From Bryobacteraceae bacterium (GTDB taxonomy: Bacteria; Acidobacteriota; Terriglobia; Bryobacterales; Bryobacteraceae): a DNA stretch of 64,000 nt. The stretch spans positions 52,405 through 116,404 of the forward strand of contig JASHNT010000113.1 in assembly GCA_030041495.1 (NCBI GenBank), written 5' to 3'. The notes below the pieces were generated by a model, which had not been told where the DNA came from, ran no database searches, and was given only the letters and a program-made list of their open reading frames with translations. Each line of letters opens with the position of its first letter. Positions within the stretch are counted from its first letter, which is position 1. The position numbers were made by a program, and so were the translations under genes. Shown in pieces: positions 1-7,805 of this stretch.

Positions 1-1
1 G

Positions 2-52
2 GAAAGCCTCGGCGGCTATGATGCGAAAGCCGCGGGTGAAAGATTGTTGTAG
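2..52 (+). CDS. Possible 3' end of an unidentified gene (partial)
   Basis: An open frame entering from the left edge codes for ESLGGYDAKAAGERLL and ends at a TAG at 50-52, 59 bases before the next start codon. The composition is that of an ordinary protein tail, but 16 residues are too few to name a family. It could equally be a chance open frame. Confidence 0.25.
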   Translation, partial: ESLGGYDAKAAGERLL

Positions 53-111
53 AAAAGCCGCTGGTGTAATATCGTTGTAACGCTCGCCGTGCATGGCGAA
101 GCAGGACGGCG

Positions 112-702
112 ATGACGGAAGCGTTGGTGTTCAGTGCCGCGGTCGCGGCGTTCATCTGGTTTCTCCCGCAGATCGGAGCCTACTGGGCCGTCGTTCTGCT
201 CCTGGCCGTCGCAATTTCCTTTCGCTGGCATTCGGAAACTTATGCCTCCGCCGGCTTCGCGTCGCTCGAATTCCGGCGAGCCTTGCGTAATTGGAGAATT
301 TGGTGGGCCGCTCCCGTCGCGCTCGCAGTAGGCCTCGGTTGGGGCCATCTGCCGGGATGGGCTGGCGGGTATCACGCGCTGATTTACTGCGTCTGGTGCG
401 TGGTGCAGCAGCTCCTGTTTCAGAACATGGTGTGCAAGCGGCTGCGCGAATCGACCGGGCCTTCCTGGAAAAACCGCATTCTGGCCGGCTCATTATTCGG
501 CGCGGTGCATCTTCCGAATCCGGTTCTGACTCCCGCGACGGTGGTCTGGGGAACTCTTTCCGGATACCTGTTCGAAGAAAACCCGAGCGTCGGCGCTCTG
601 GGACTGATGCAATTTTTACTTTCCATCAGTCTGTTCTGGCTGACGCCGCTAAGCTGGAACCACGACTTTCGCGTCGGGCCGGGCTACTGGCATTTCCACT
701 AA
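112..702 (+). CDS. CPBP/Abi-like intramembrane protease homologue with degenerate active site
   Basis: A 196-residue, strongly hydrophobic protein with several predicted membrane helices (about 5-35, 62-80, 86-105, 122-140, 160-180). The layout resembles CPBP (CAAX protease/bacteriocin-processing) proteins. Their first motif is EExxxR, but here the equivalent stretch reads QQLLFQ at residues 99-104. The second motif is kept as FGAVH (129-133), with His133 as the likely conserved histidine. The C-terminus ends RVGPGYWHFH. The ATG at 112 follows the purine-rich stretch AGGACGG. With Glu-Glu replaced by Gln-Gln the protein may be non-proteolytic or may belong to a QQ subgroup. The family call rests on motif layout only, and it seems to stand alone upstream of the convergent lipid A operon. 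Confidence 0.55.
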   Translation: MTEALVFSAAVAAFIWFLPQIGAYWAVVLLLAVAISFRWHSETYASAGFASLEFRRALRNWRIWWAAPVALAVGLGWGHLPGWAGGYHALIYCVWCVVQQLLFQNMVCKRLRESTGPSWKNRILAGSLFGAVHLPNPVLTPATVVWGTLSGYLFEENPSVGALGLMQFLLSISLFWLTPLSWNHDFRVGPGYWHFH

Positions 703-950
703 GGCGATCAAGGATCTTCGGGTGCTAACGACGGAAGCTCGTCGTGGGCGATCCGGTCTGCGATGACGGAGCGGCTCGCGATCGAACATGAAGGCTGTGA
801 AAAATCTTGCTGTGATAAGAGACCAAAGGCTGCCATTCGGCTCTTTGGCGGCCGACTGGATTGCCCTGAACGCGATTTGCCGCGCGGCGGCCGGGGTTGA
901 AAGGGTTTTCTCGCCGCTGCGGTACATTGTGCCCCGCTCCTAACGGCATC

Positions 951-1775
951 TTACTGACCCGGTGTGGCCCCGACGATTGTAACCGAGACATGGTTGGCCC
1001 GCTCCAGCAACTCCGCGCGGTCGAGCAGCAAGGTCCGTCCGGCGTCGATCGCCAGCGCGGTCGTTCCGGTTTCGCGCATCACATCGATGGTCTGCGGCCC
1101 GATCACCGGCACATCGAACAACAGGTGCCTCCGGCGTCCCGACGCCTTCACCAGCCGCAGAGGTTTGTCTTCGACCAACGACGCCGCGCGGCGCAGCATG
1201 GCATCAGTTCCCTCCATCGCCTCAACGGCGACGCAGGCCCGCTCCGCGACGGCTACGCTCTGGCCGATGTCGTGCGCGGAAAGCGCGGCGGCGATGCGGC
1301 GGCCGTAGTCGAGATCGCGCGCCTCGTCGTTTGACGGCTTGCGCCGCGTGAGAACGCCCTCTTCGGCCAGCAGATCCTTGAGCAAGAGCGTTGAATCCGC
1401 CAACGTGATGCCTTCGTCCGCGAGCACTTTCTGAACGCCGCCGACCAGTGCGTCAGTGTTCTTGGTATCGAGCGATGCCAGCAACTTCACCAAGCGCCAA
1501 TCCGGGACGATGGAGGAAAAAATTTTGGCGTGCTTCACCTGCCCGCACATCATAATTTGCGTGATGGATTCCTGCTTGCAGATTTCGATCAGCCGGCTCA
1601 AAGCACCGAGAGAGATCCAGTAGCAGCGCGCGGCCAGGGGCTCAATTTCCTTCGATGCTTCTTCTTTGATCCCGATGGCCACGATTTCCATCCCGGCCTT
1701 ACCCGCGGCTTCCAGAGCCAGGATCGGGAAGCGGCCGTTACCGGCGATCAAGCCATACCGGGGCGCGGCGCTCAT
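951..1775 (-). CDS. lpxI: UDP-2,3-diacylglucosamine diphosphatase LpxI
   Basis: A 274-residue protein of the LpxI (DUF1009) family, which hydrolyses UDP-2,3-diacylglucosamine to lipid X and UMP in lipid A synthesis and replaces LpxH in many bacteria. Seen: the N-terminal nucleotide-fold motif GLIAGNGRFPI (8-18), MMCGQVKHAKIF (75-86), VAVEAMEGTD (182-191), and the C-terminal stretch with RHLLFDVPVIGPQTI, where Asp221 probably matches the catalytic aspartate of the Caulobacter enzyme. Its ATG overlaps the lpxA stop as ATGA, so the two are translationally coupled. It is the last gene of the fabZ-lpxA-lpxI operon. No lpxB, lpxC or lpxD is in view. Confidence 0.93.
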   Translation of the reverse strand: MSAAPRYGLIAGNGRFPILALEAAGKAGMEIVAIGIKEEASKEIEPLAARCYWISLGALSRLIEICKQESITQIMMCGQVKHAKIFSSIVPDWRLVKLLASLDTKNTDALVGGVQKVLADEGITLADSTLLLKDLLAEEGVLTRRKPSNDEARDLDYGRRIAAALSAHDIGQSVAVAERACVAVEAMEGTDAMLRRAASLVEDKPLRLVKASGRRRHLLFDVPVIGPQTIDVMRETGTTALAIDAGRTLLLDRAELLERANHVSVTIVGATPGQ

Positions 1776-2548
1776 TTGACGAAGCCGCGCTCAGATGACG
1801 CGATGAAATCGAGCAGTTCGGAGATTTCTGCGCTGGGAGGCACTTCCTCGCGGATCCGTTTGACCGCTTGCGCGGTATTCAAGCCCGCGCGCGTCAGCAA
1901 GCGGAACGCCTTATGCAGAGCATCGACGGTTGAGGCAGAAAAGCCGCGACGCTCCAGGCCGGTCGAATTGGCGCCGAATATCCTGGCCTCGCGCGCCGTC
2001 ACGGTGTTGGAAAACGGCAGCACGTCCTGGGTGATCACGCTGTAACCACCGACGATCGCGTGACGCCCCACGCGGCAAAACTGATGCACACCCACCGCTG
2101 CGCCGATCCAGGCCCAATCTTCGACGGTCACATGGCCCCCCAGCATCGCCGCGTGCGAGAGCACCACGTGGCTCCCGAACTGCACGTCATGCGCCACGTG
2201 GGTGTAGGCCATCAGCAGATTGTCGTCGCCGATAGAAGTGAGCATTCCCCCGCCTTGGGTGCCACGGTGCAAGGTTGCGAATTCGCGGATCCGGTTGCGA
2301 TGGCCGATACGCAACTGCGATGGCTCGCCTTTATACTTGAGATCCTGCGGCGCCACTCCTACGGTCGAGTAGGGGAAAAAAATGTTGTCCTCGCCGATGG
2401 TCAGCGCGCCGTCCATGAAGACGTGCCCCTTGACCACAGTGCGCGCGCCGATTTCAACATTGGCTCCGATGATCGTATAGGGCCCAATTTCCGCGGATTC
2501 CGCGATGCGCGCCGCGGGATCAACGATCGCGGTGGGGTGGATCGGCAC
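1772..2548 (-). CDS. lpxA: UDP-N-acetylglucosamine acyltransferase LpxA
   Basis: A 258-residue left-handed parallel beta-helix acyltransferase that moves a 3-hydroxyacyl chain from acyl carrier protein to UDP-GlcNAc, the first step of lipid A synthesis in the cytoplasm. Hexapeptide repeats run through the first two thirds. The catalytic histidine is in YTHVAHDV (His120), and the later conserved GAAVGVHQFCRVG lies at about 149-161. Length is normal for LpxA (about 255-265). It sits 5 bases downstream of fabZ and overlaps lpxI by ATGA, a common order. FabZ and LpxA compete for the same 3-hydroxyacyl-ACP pool, which may be why they are co-transcribed. Confidence 0.96.
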   Translation of the reverse strand: MPIHPTAIVDPAARIAESAEIGPYTIIGANVEIGARTVVKGHVFMDGALTIGEDNIFFPYSTVGVAPQDLKYKGEPSQLRIGHRNRIREFATLHRGTQGGGMLTSIGDDNLLMAYTHVAHDVQFGSHVVLSHAAMLGGHVTVEDWAWIGAAVGVHQFCRVGRHAIVGGYSVITQDVLPFSNTVTAREARIFGANSTGLERRGFSASTVDALHKAFRLLTRAGLNTAQAVKRIREEVPPSAEISELLDFIASSERGFVK

Positions 2549-2553
2549 TTGGG

Positions 2554-2991
2554 CTAGTTCCGGTCGGCCAGCTTACACATCATCACGGCCTCCGCTACCA
2601 CATCGCCGTTCACGCTGGCCGTGCCGGACATCTTGGCGATGGTGGCCTTGCGCTTGAGCAGCTTCATCTCAATGCGCAACTGGTCGCCGGGGCGCACCGG
2701 TTTGCGGAACTTAGCCTCATCCACGGAAGCCAGCAGCACCAGCTTGGTGTGGCGGTCGGGGATGGTGCTGAGGACCAGAACGCCGGCCACCTGCGCCATC
2801 GATTCGACGATCATCACTCCGGGCATCACCGGAAAATCGGGAAAATGGCCGATGAAAAACGGCTCATTGACGGTGACGTTCTTGATCCCCACGATGCGAT
2901 CCGGCTCCAACTCCTCGATGCGATCCACCAGCAGCATGGGATAGCGGTGAGGAAGAATGTCGCGAATCGCCTGAATGTCCATGACAGGCAT
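2554..2991 (-). CDS. fabZ: 3-hydroxyacyl-[acyl-carrier-protein] dehydratase FabZ
   Basis: A 145-residue hot-dog-fold dehydratase of type II fatty acid synthesis. The active-site helix reads GHFPDFPVMPGVMIVESMAQ (48-67), with catalytic His49 and Glu63. Two in-frame ATGs occur, at 2991 and 2982. The second gives MDIQAIRDILPHRYP, which matches the usual FabZ N-terminus, so translation may begin there. A TATAAT box on the minus strand (3003-3008) lies only about 12 bases upstream of the first ATG. First gene of the fabZ-lpxA-lpxI operon. Confidence 0.96.
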   Translation of the reverse strand: MPVMDIQAIRDILPHRYPMLLVDRIEELEPDRIVGIKNVTVNEPFFIGHFPDFPVMPGVMIVESMAQVAGVLVLSTIPDRHTKLVLLASVDEAKFRKPVRPGDQLRIEMKLLKRKATIAKMSGTASVNGDVVAEAVMMCKLADRN

Positions 2992-3002
2992 GCGCAGCGG
3001 CC

Positions 3003-3008
3003 ATTATA
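3003..3008 (-). promoter_or_regulatory. Candidate -10 box of the fabZ-lpxA-lpxI operon
   Basis: A perfect TATAAT on the minus strand. The -35 region is weak (TGATTT at an 18-base spacing). The expected transcription start, about seven bases downstream, would lie within a few bases of the fabZ ATG at 2991 and give a leaderless or nearly leaderless mRNA. Confidence 0.5.
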
Positions 3009-3096
3009 GCAGGGCAGATTGCGCGGAAATCAAAGAAATCCGCACCTCGGGTCACACGCGGCGCATCTGTCGCTACTGAGAGGAACCCTTTCTTAT

Positions 3097-3453
3097 ATGA
3101 TGCTGAACTGGGATGAGTATTTGCAGCAACTGATGAGCACCACCGGCGAGCTGGGGCGCGTTTCGCCCGAGATCGTACGCGGCTACCGGACCTTGAGTGA
3201 CGCCGGTTCGAAAACCAACCGGCTGGACGCCAAAACGCGGGAGTTGATCGCGCTGGGAGTCGCCGTTTCGCTGCGCTGCGACGGCTGCATCACCACGCAT
3301 ACTACCGCTGCGATCAAGAATGGCGCGACCAAGGAAGAGATCGTCGAGGCACTGGGCGTCGCCATCAGCGTCAACGCCGGCGCCGCGCTGGTATATTCGT
3401 CCCGAGTTTTAGACGCCTTTCACGTCAAGACCCAAGCAGCCACGGCGAGCTAG
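3097..3453 (+). CDS. AhpD-like/carboxymuconolactone decarboxylase family protein
   Basis: A 118-residue all-helical protein of the AhpD/CMD superfamily. It carries the redox motif CDGC (Cys61, Cys64) followed by His68 in the pattern CxxCxxxH, which in AhpD relatives supports disulfide or peroxidase chemistry; the substrate here is unknown. The frame is open further upstream, but the tandem ATG at 3097/3100 is preceded by GAGAGGAA at suitable spacing, while the earlier part encodes no recognisable sequence. It runs with the flavin-reductase-like gene 55 bases downstream, which hints at a shared redox role but does not show one. The lipid A operon diverges from it. Confidence 0.85.
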   Translation: MMLNWDEYLQQLMSTTGELGRVSPEIVRGYRTLSDAGSKTNRLDAKTRELIALGVAVSLRCDGCITTHTTAAIKNGATKEEIVEALGVAISVNAGAALVYSSRVLDAFHVKTQAATAS

Positions 3454-3508
3454 TGAAATATCACAGCCGGCCAGGGGCGGGATGAATGGATGATGCATAC
3501 TTACCCGT

Positions 3509-4120
3509 ATGTCTTCATCCAAGCTTCTGGCCGATCCGGCTTACCTCGCCCAGCCAGCGACGTACGCGCTGATGAGCGGCGCGATCGTGCCGCGGCCGAT
3601 CGGCTTCCTCTCCACCATTTCCGAAGAAAGCGTGGCGAACCTCGCGCCGTTCAGCTTCTTTAACGCGGTGTGCGCCAATCCTCCCACTGTGTGCGTCTCG
3701 ATCACCAACCGCGTTCCGCCGAAGGACACCATCCGGAACATTCGCGCGAACGGCGAATTCGTGGTGAATATTGTGACCGAGGCGATCGCCAAACAGATGA
3801 ACCTCTGTTCCGGCGAATATCCCGCTGGCGTTAGCGAGTTCGAGGTCTCCAAATTAACGCCCGAGCCAAGCGCCGTGGTCCGGCCGCCGTGTGTTCTGGA
3901 ATCGCCCGTGAACATGGAGTGCAAGGCGATGCAGATTGTCGAGGTCAGCGCGCGACCGGGCGGCGCGAGTCTGGTCATCGGCGAAATCGTCCGGTTTCAT
4001 TACGATCCTTCGATCATGGAAGGCTTGCGCATCCATCCGGGCAAGCTGCGGGCTATCGGCAGGATGGGCGGGAACGAATATACTCGTACCCGGGACCGTT
4101 TTGAAATGATCCGTCCCTGA
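3509..4120 (+). CDS. Flavin reductase-like (FMN-binding split barrel) protein
   Basis: A 203-residue protein of the flavin reductase-like domain family, which binds FMN and usually reduces flavin with NAD(P)H or serves as a stand-alone oxidoreductase. The diagnostic N-terminal stretch GAIVPRPIGFLSTIS (about 24-38), then NLAPFSFFNAVCANPP and KDTIRNIRANGEFVVN, matches the FMN-binding part. The C-terminal IHPGKLRAIGRMGGNEYTRT is also typical of this branch. No partner monooxygenase is adjacent, so the acceptor cannot be named. Confidence 0.85.
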   Translation: MSSSKLLADPAYLAQPATYALMSGAIVPRPIGFLSTISEESVANLAPFSFFNAVCANPPTVCVSITNRVPPKDTIRNIRANGEFVVNIVTEAIAKQMNLCSGEYPAGVSEFEVSKLTPEPSAVVRPPCVLESPVNMECKAMQIVEVSARPGGASLVIGEIVRFHYDPSIMEGLRIHPGKLRAIGRMGGNEYTRTRDRFEMIRP

Positions 4121-4127
4121 CACTACG

Positions 4128-4361
4128 ATGCCCAATAAGAGACTGCTGAATCTGCTTATGGCAGCCGCGTTGCTGCTAACTCTGGGAGCGGCTGTAACAC
4201 TCCTGCCATTTTCCTCGAATAACATCAAGAGTGACTTAGGCTACAACTCACTGTGCCCGTTCGCTCCCTGGAGCACTCTGACGCTGCTGGTGGGCGCGGG
4301 CCTGGTGTGGATCATTCGAGCATACGTCAAGACCCAAAACGTCAAAACGCAAAAACGTTAA
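4128..4361 (+). CDS. Small membrane protein of unknown function
   Basis: A 77-residue protein with two likely membrane helices (about 8-26 and 48-66) and a Lys/Gln-rich tail ending KTQNVKTQKR. It begins 7 bases after the flavin-reductase-like stop and ends 15 bases before the ABC ATPase gene, so it is probably co-transcribed with them. I recognise no family. The ATG has no clear Shine-Dalgarno sequence, which lowers confidence. Confidence 0.5.
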   Translation: MPNKRLLNLLMAAALLLTLGAAVTLLPFSSNNIKSDLGYNSLCPFAPWSTLTLLVGAGLVWIIRAYVKTQNVKTQKR

Positions 4362-4376
4362 GGCTCTTCTCACCGC

Positions 4377-6065
4377 ATGAATCAGACGATGGCGGAGCGG
4401 CTTCATACGGCGATGGCCGCGGCGCGGCCGGATCAGGCTACATCCGTGCTCCAATCCCTGGATCCGGACGACGCGGCGGAGCTATTCCAGAGCCTCCCGT
4501 TCGAACAGCAACAGAGCTTGTTCGGCGAGATGCCCGCCGGCTACGCGGCTGTCTTGGCGGGCATCATGCCGTACTACCACACCTACGTTCTGCTCCACTC
4601 GCGTCCGGTTGAGGATTTGACGGCGATCGTCGGCGAGATGAATCCAGACGAGCGCCGGTTCTTCCTGGACGCCCTTCCGGAAGAGGCCTGGCAGCATTTG
4701 ATGGATGAGCTTTCCGGCCAGCACCCGGTCGCCGAACCGGAAGAGGCCTTTGTCGCGGTTGAGCCGCAGGGCCCGCCGATCATCGAAGCGAGGCAGGTGG
4801 AGAAGCACTTCCAGCGGCCCGACGGCGGCGAAATTCAGGTGATCGCGCCCACCGACTTGACGATTTCCGAAGGCCTGGTGGTCGCCATGCTGGGGCCGTC
4901 GGGTTCCGGGAAATCGACTCTGTTGCGCATTCTCACCGGCCTGGCACAGCCCTCCCACGGCGAGGTGCTGTGGCATGGATCTCCTTTGAACGGCTTGAAT
5001 CCCAACGTCGCGATCGTGTTCCAGAGTTTCGCGCTGTTCCCCTGGCTCACGGTGATTGAGAATGTGGAGGCCGCGTTGCTCGCGCGCGGAATGGAGCAGG
5101 CTGAGCGCCACAGCCGAGCCCTGCGGACGCTGGCCTCCGTCGGCTTGAAAGGATTTGAAAACGCCTATCCCAAGGAGCTCTCGGGCGGAATGAAGCAGCG
5201 CGTGGGCTTTGCGCGGGCGCTGGCGGTGGAACCGGAAATTCTGTTCATGGACGAACCCTTCTCCGCGCTGGACGTGCTGACCGCGGAGACGCTGCGCGGC
5301 GAGCTGATGGAGCTGTGGCTCGAAAAGAAGATGCCGACCAAGAGCATCTTCATCGTGACGCACAACATCGAGGAGGCGGTTCTGCTGGCGGACCGCGTCA
5401 TCGTGCTGGGGCGCAATCCGGCTCGCATCCGCGCCGACTTCAAGGTTCCGCTGGGCCAACCGCGCGACCGCAACGCCGCGGAATTTCTGGTTTACGTCGA
5501 CTACATCTACAAACTCATGACCGATCCCGAGCGCGAAGCCGGACCGTTGGTGGCCACCGCGCCCAAGCCCGCGGTTCAAGCTCTACCGCACGCCCGCCCG
5601 GGAGGCATCGCGGGACTACTGGAGTTGGTTGCGGACCGCGGAGGTAAAGAGGATCTGTACCACGTGGCGGAGGATCTCCAGATGGAGGTCGACGATCTTC
5701 TCCCCATCGCCGAGGGCGCGCGCCTGCTGGATTTCGTCAAGTTGCAGAAAGGCGACCTGGAAATCACGCCCGCCGGGCAGAAATTCGCCGAAGGCGATAT
5801 CGGAGAGCGCAAGCTCCTGTTCCGCGATGCAGTCCTCGCACACGTGCCCTTGCTGCAGCAGATGCACGGAGCCTTACTCAAGAAATCCGACCGCAAGATG
5901 CCGCTCGAATTCTTCCGCGACATTATCGATGAGCACTTCTCCCGGGACGACGCGCACAGCCAGATCGAAACGGCGCTCGACTGGGGCCGCTACGGTGGCC
6001 TCTTCGATTACGATTCCGAGCGGGACAACTTAATCGCGCAAGCCGAGGAGACGCCGCAAGCGTGA
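4377..6065 (+). CDS. ABC transporter ATPase with N-terminal MgtE_N-like and C-terminal AAA-associated domains
   Basis: A 562-residue three-part protein. Residues 8-115 are a helical repeat (SLDPDDAAELFQSLP, EMNPDERRFFLDALP) like the cytosolic MgtE N-domain of Mg2+ channels. Residues 135-370 are an ABC ATPase of the nitrate/sulfonate/taurine class, with Walker A GPSGSGKST (173-181), Q-loop Gln216, signature LSGGMKQR (268-275), Walker B ILFMDEP (288-294) and switch His329. Residues about 405-555 match the AAA-associated C-terminal domain found on some of these ATPases. The stop overlaps the downstream permease start as GTGA, so they form one transporter. No substrate-binding protein is encoded nearby and the substrate is unknown. 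The MgtE-like N-domain is unusual and could sense divalent cations, but that is inference. Confidence 0.88.
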   Translation: MNQTMAERLHTAMAAARPDQATSVLQSLDPDDAAELFQSLPFEQQQSLFGEMPAGYAAVLAGIMPYYHTYVLLHSRPVEDLTAIVGEMNPDERRFFLDALPEEAWQHLMDELSGQHPVAEPEEAFVAVEPQGPPIIEARQVEKHFQRPDGGEIQVIAPTDLTISEGLVVAMLGPSGSGKSTLLRILTGLAQPSHGEVLWHGSPLNGLNPNVAIVFQSFALFPWLTVIENVEAALLARGMEQAERHSRALRTLASVGLKGFENAYPKELSGGMKQRVGFARALAVEPEILFMDEPFSALDVLTAETLRGELMELWLEKKMPTKSIFIVTHNIEEAVLLADRVIVLGRNPARIRADFKVPLGQPRDRNAAEFLVYVDYIYKLMTDPEREAGPLVATAPKPAVQALPHARPGGIAGLLELVADRGGKEDLYHVAEDLQMEVDDLLPIAEGARLLDFVKLQKGDLEITPAGQKFAEGDIGERKLLFRDAVLAHVPLLQQMHGALLKKSDRKMPLEFFRDIIDEHFSRDDAHSQIETALDWGRYGGLFDYDSERDNLIAQAEETPQA

Positions 6066-7804
6066 CGGAAACCGACCGCCAGGGGTCCCGTCTGTTGCCG
6101 TGGGGCGCCCTGCCCACTTCGGCAGCGTCTTTGCTGAGAGATTTGCCGGTGATCCTGGCGGGCATGGCGCTGCTCTACGGATTGCTCTCGTTGGCGCATT
6201 ACTGGGCGAGCCCGGTGGGCGAGCAACCGGTCATCGACCTGCGCCCCTCCGCGCTGCCCAAATACGCGCTGTTTTCCGTGACGCGCATCGCTCTGGCATA
6301 TCTGCTCAGTCTGGTAGTGGCCGTCGCCTATGGCTACGTTGCGGCGCATTCCACGCGAGCCGAACGAGTCCTCATTCCGCTGCTCGATACGCTGCAATCC
6401 ATCCCCGTGTTGAGCTTCCTTCCCCCGGTCATGGTCGCGATGATGGCGCTGTTTCCGACGCGGCAATTGGGTATCGAGCTCGGCTCGATTCTGCTGATCC
6501 TGACTGGCCAGGTCTGGAACATGACGTTCAGCGTGTACTCTTCCATCAAGAATGTTCCGCGCGAGATGCGCGAGGCCGCCGGCATCTACCGATTCAGCCG
6601 CTGGCAGGAGCTGACCCAACTGGAACTTCCGTCGGCAGCCATCGGACTGGTTTGGAATTCGATGATGAGCGTGGCGGGTGCCTGGTTTTTCCTGATGGCG
6701 TGCGAGATGTTCGCGTTGGGAAACCGCGACCTGCGGCTGCCGGGGCTGGGCTCGTATTTGCAGACCGCGTCCAACGCCGGAGACACGCGTGCGATTGCAT
6801 GGGGACTGGCGGCCATGATTGTGGTGATCGTGCTCATAGACCAGCTCATCTGGCGTCCGGCCATCGCGTGGGGAGAAAAGTTCAAGCTGGAGCAGGTTGA
6901 GGCGGTGCAAACGCCGCGCTCCGCCGTGCTGAATCTGCTGCGGCGTTCGCGCGTGCTGAACGCGCTGGAGCGCACGGCGATCGACCCGGCCGGGGAACGC
7001 GTGACTCTGTACTTCGCCAGAAGCCGGGCCGACGGACCACCTACGCGGCCGAAAGGCGCAAATTGGACGGCGCGAGCTGTAGCCGTCGCGGCGGTCCTCC
7101 TGCTCGCGTTCGCGGTGGTCAAGATGGCTCTGGTTACGGCCTCGCTTTCGCGATCCGCCATGCTGGGAATCCTCACCGGCGCCGGCGCCACCTTTTTGCG
7201 AGTGGAAGCAACGCTGCTACTGGCTGCACTGTGGACCGTTCCGGTGGGCGTCGCGGTCGGCCTCCGCCCACGCCTGGCGGCGTTCCTTCAACCTCTTGCC
7301 CAAATTGCAGCGTCGGTGCCCGCGACGGCTCTGTTTCCGATCCTGCTGTTGTTTTTGATTCGCGCCGGCGGGGGATTGGGCATTGGCTCCATCCTCCTGC
7401 TGTTGCTGGGAACACAATGGTACATCCTGTTCAACGTGATCGCGGGAGCCAGTTCGATTCCAGCGGATCTCAAGGAAGCCTGCCACGTGTTCGGGATCTC
7501 CGGAGCGCAGCGCTGGCGCAAATTGTTTCTTCCGGGGATCTTCCCTTACCTGATTACCGGCTTCGTCACGGCCTCCGGAGGCGCGTGGAACGCGAGTATC
7601 GTGGCCGAGTACTTCAAGTTCCGCGGGCAGACGCTTTCCACGGTCGGGTTGGGAGCGGTGATCAGCCGCGCCACCGACAACGGCGATTTTCCGGCATTGC
7701 TGGGCGCGACTCTGGTGATGGCGGCGATGGTGGTGACTTTCAACCGGCTGGTGTGGAGACGATTGTACGTGCTCGCGTCCACGCGCTTCCGGCTGGAAGT
7801 GTAG
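6062..7804 (+). CDS. Double-domain ABC transporter permease (nitrate/taurine type)
   Basis: A 580-residue inner-membrane protein made of two binding-protein-dependent permease domains in tandem. Each half has its own cytoplasmic EAA-type loop: REMREAAGIYRFSRWQELT (about 174-192) in the first, and DLKEACHVFGISGAQRWRKL in the second at about residue 475. A hydrophilic linker near 285-335 joins the halves. One chain would therefore supply the whole membrane pore for the ATPase encoded just upstream, whose stop it overlaps by four bases from a GTG start. Its stop lies one base from the stop of the convergent TonB receptor gene. Confidence 0.9.
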   Translation: MTETDRQGSRLLPWGALPTSAASLLRDLPVILAGMALLYGLLSLAHYWASPVGEQPVIDLRPSALPKYALFSVTRIALAYLLSLVVAVAYGYVAAHSTRAERVLIPLLDTLQSIPVLSFLPPVMVAMMALFPTRQLGIELGSILLILTGQVWNMTFSVYSSIKNVPREMREAAGIYRFSRWQELTQLELPSAAIGLVWNSMMSVAGAWFFLMACEMFALGNRDLRLPGLGSYLQTASNAGDTRAIAWGLAAMIVVIVLIDQLIWRPAIAWGEKFKLEQVEAVQTPRSAVLNLLRRSRVLNALERTAIDPAGERVTLYFARSRADGPPTRPKGANWTARAVAVAAVLLLAFAVVKMALVTASLSRSAMLGILTGAGATFLRVEATLLLAALWTVPVGVAVGLRPRLAAFLQPLAQIAASVPATALFPILLLFLIRAGGGLGIGSILLLLLGTQWYILFNVIAGASSIPADLKEACHVFGISGAQRWRKLFLPGIFPYLITGFVTASGGAWNASIVAEYFKFRGQTLSTVGLGAVISRATDNGDFPALLGATLVMAAMVVTFNRLVWRRLYVLASTRFRLEV

Positions 7805-7805
7805 T

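Noticed and set aside
703..950. A gene between the CPBP-like protein and lpxI
   Set aside because: Short overlapping frames exist on both strands, but none has a ribosome-binding site, recognisable motif or plausible composition. I see no feature in this 248-base gap.
4482..5579. Long minus-strand frame opposite the ABC ATPase, and similar ones at 6008-6910, 12083-12910 and 50273-51562
   Set aside because: They lie antisense to genes with clear motifs, have His/Arg/Gln-rich composition typical of reversed GC-rich codons, and show no domain or ribosome-binding site.
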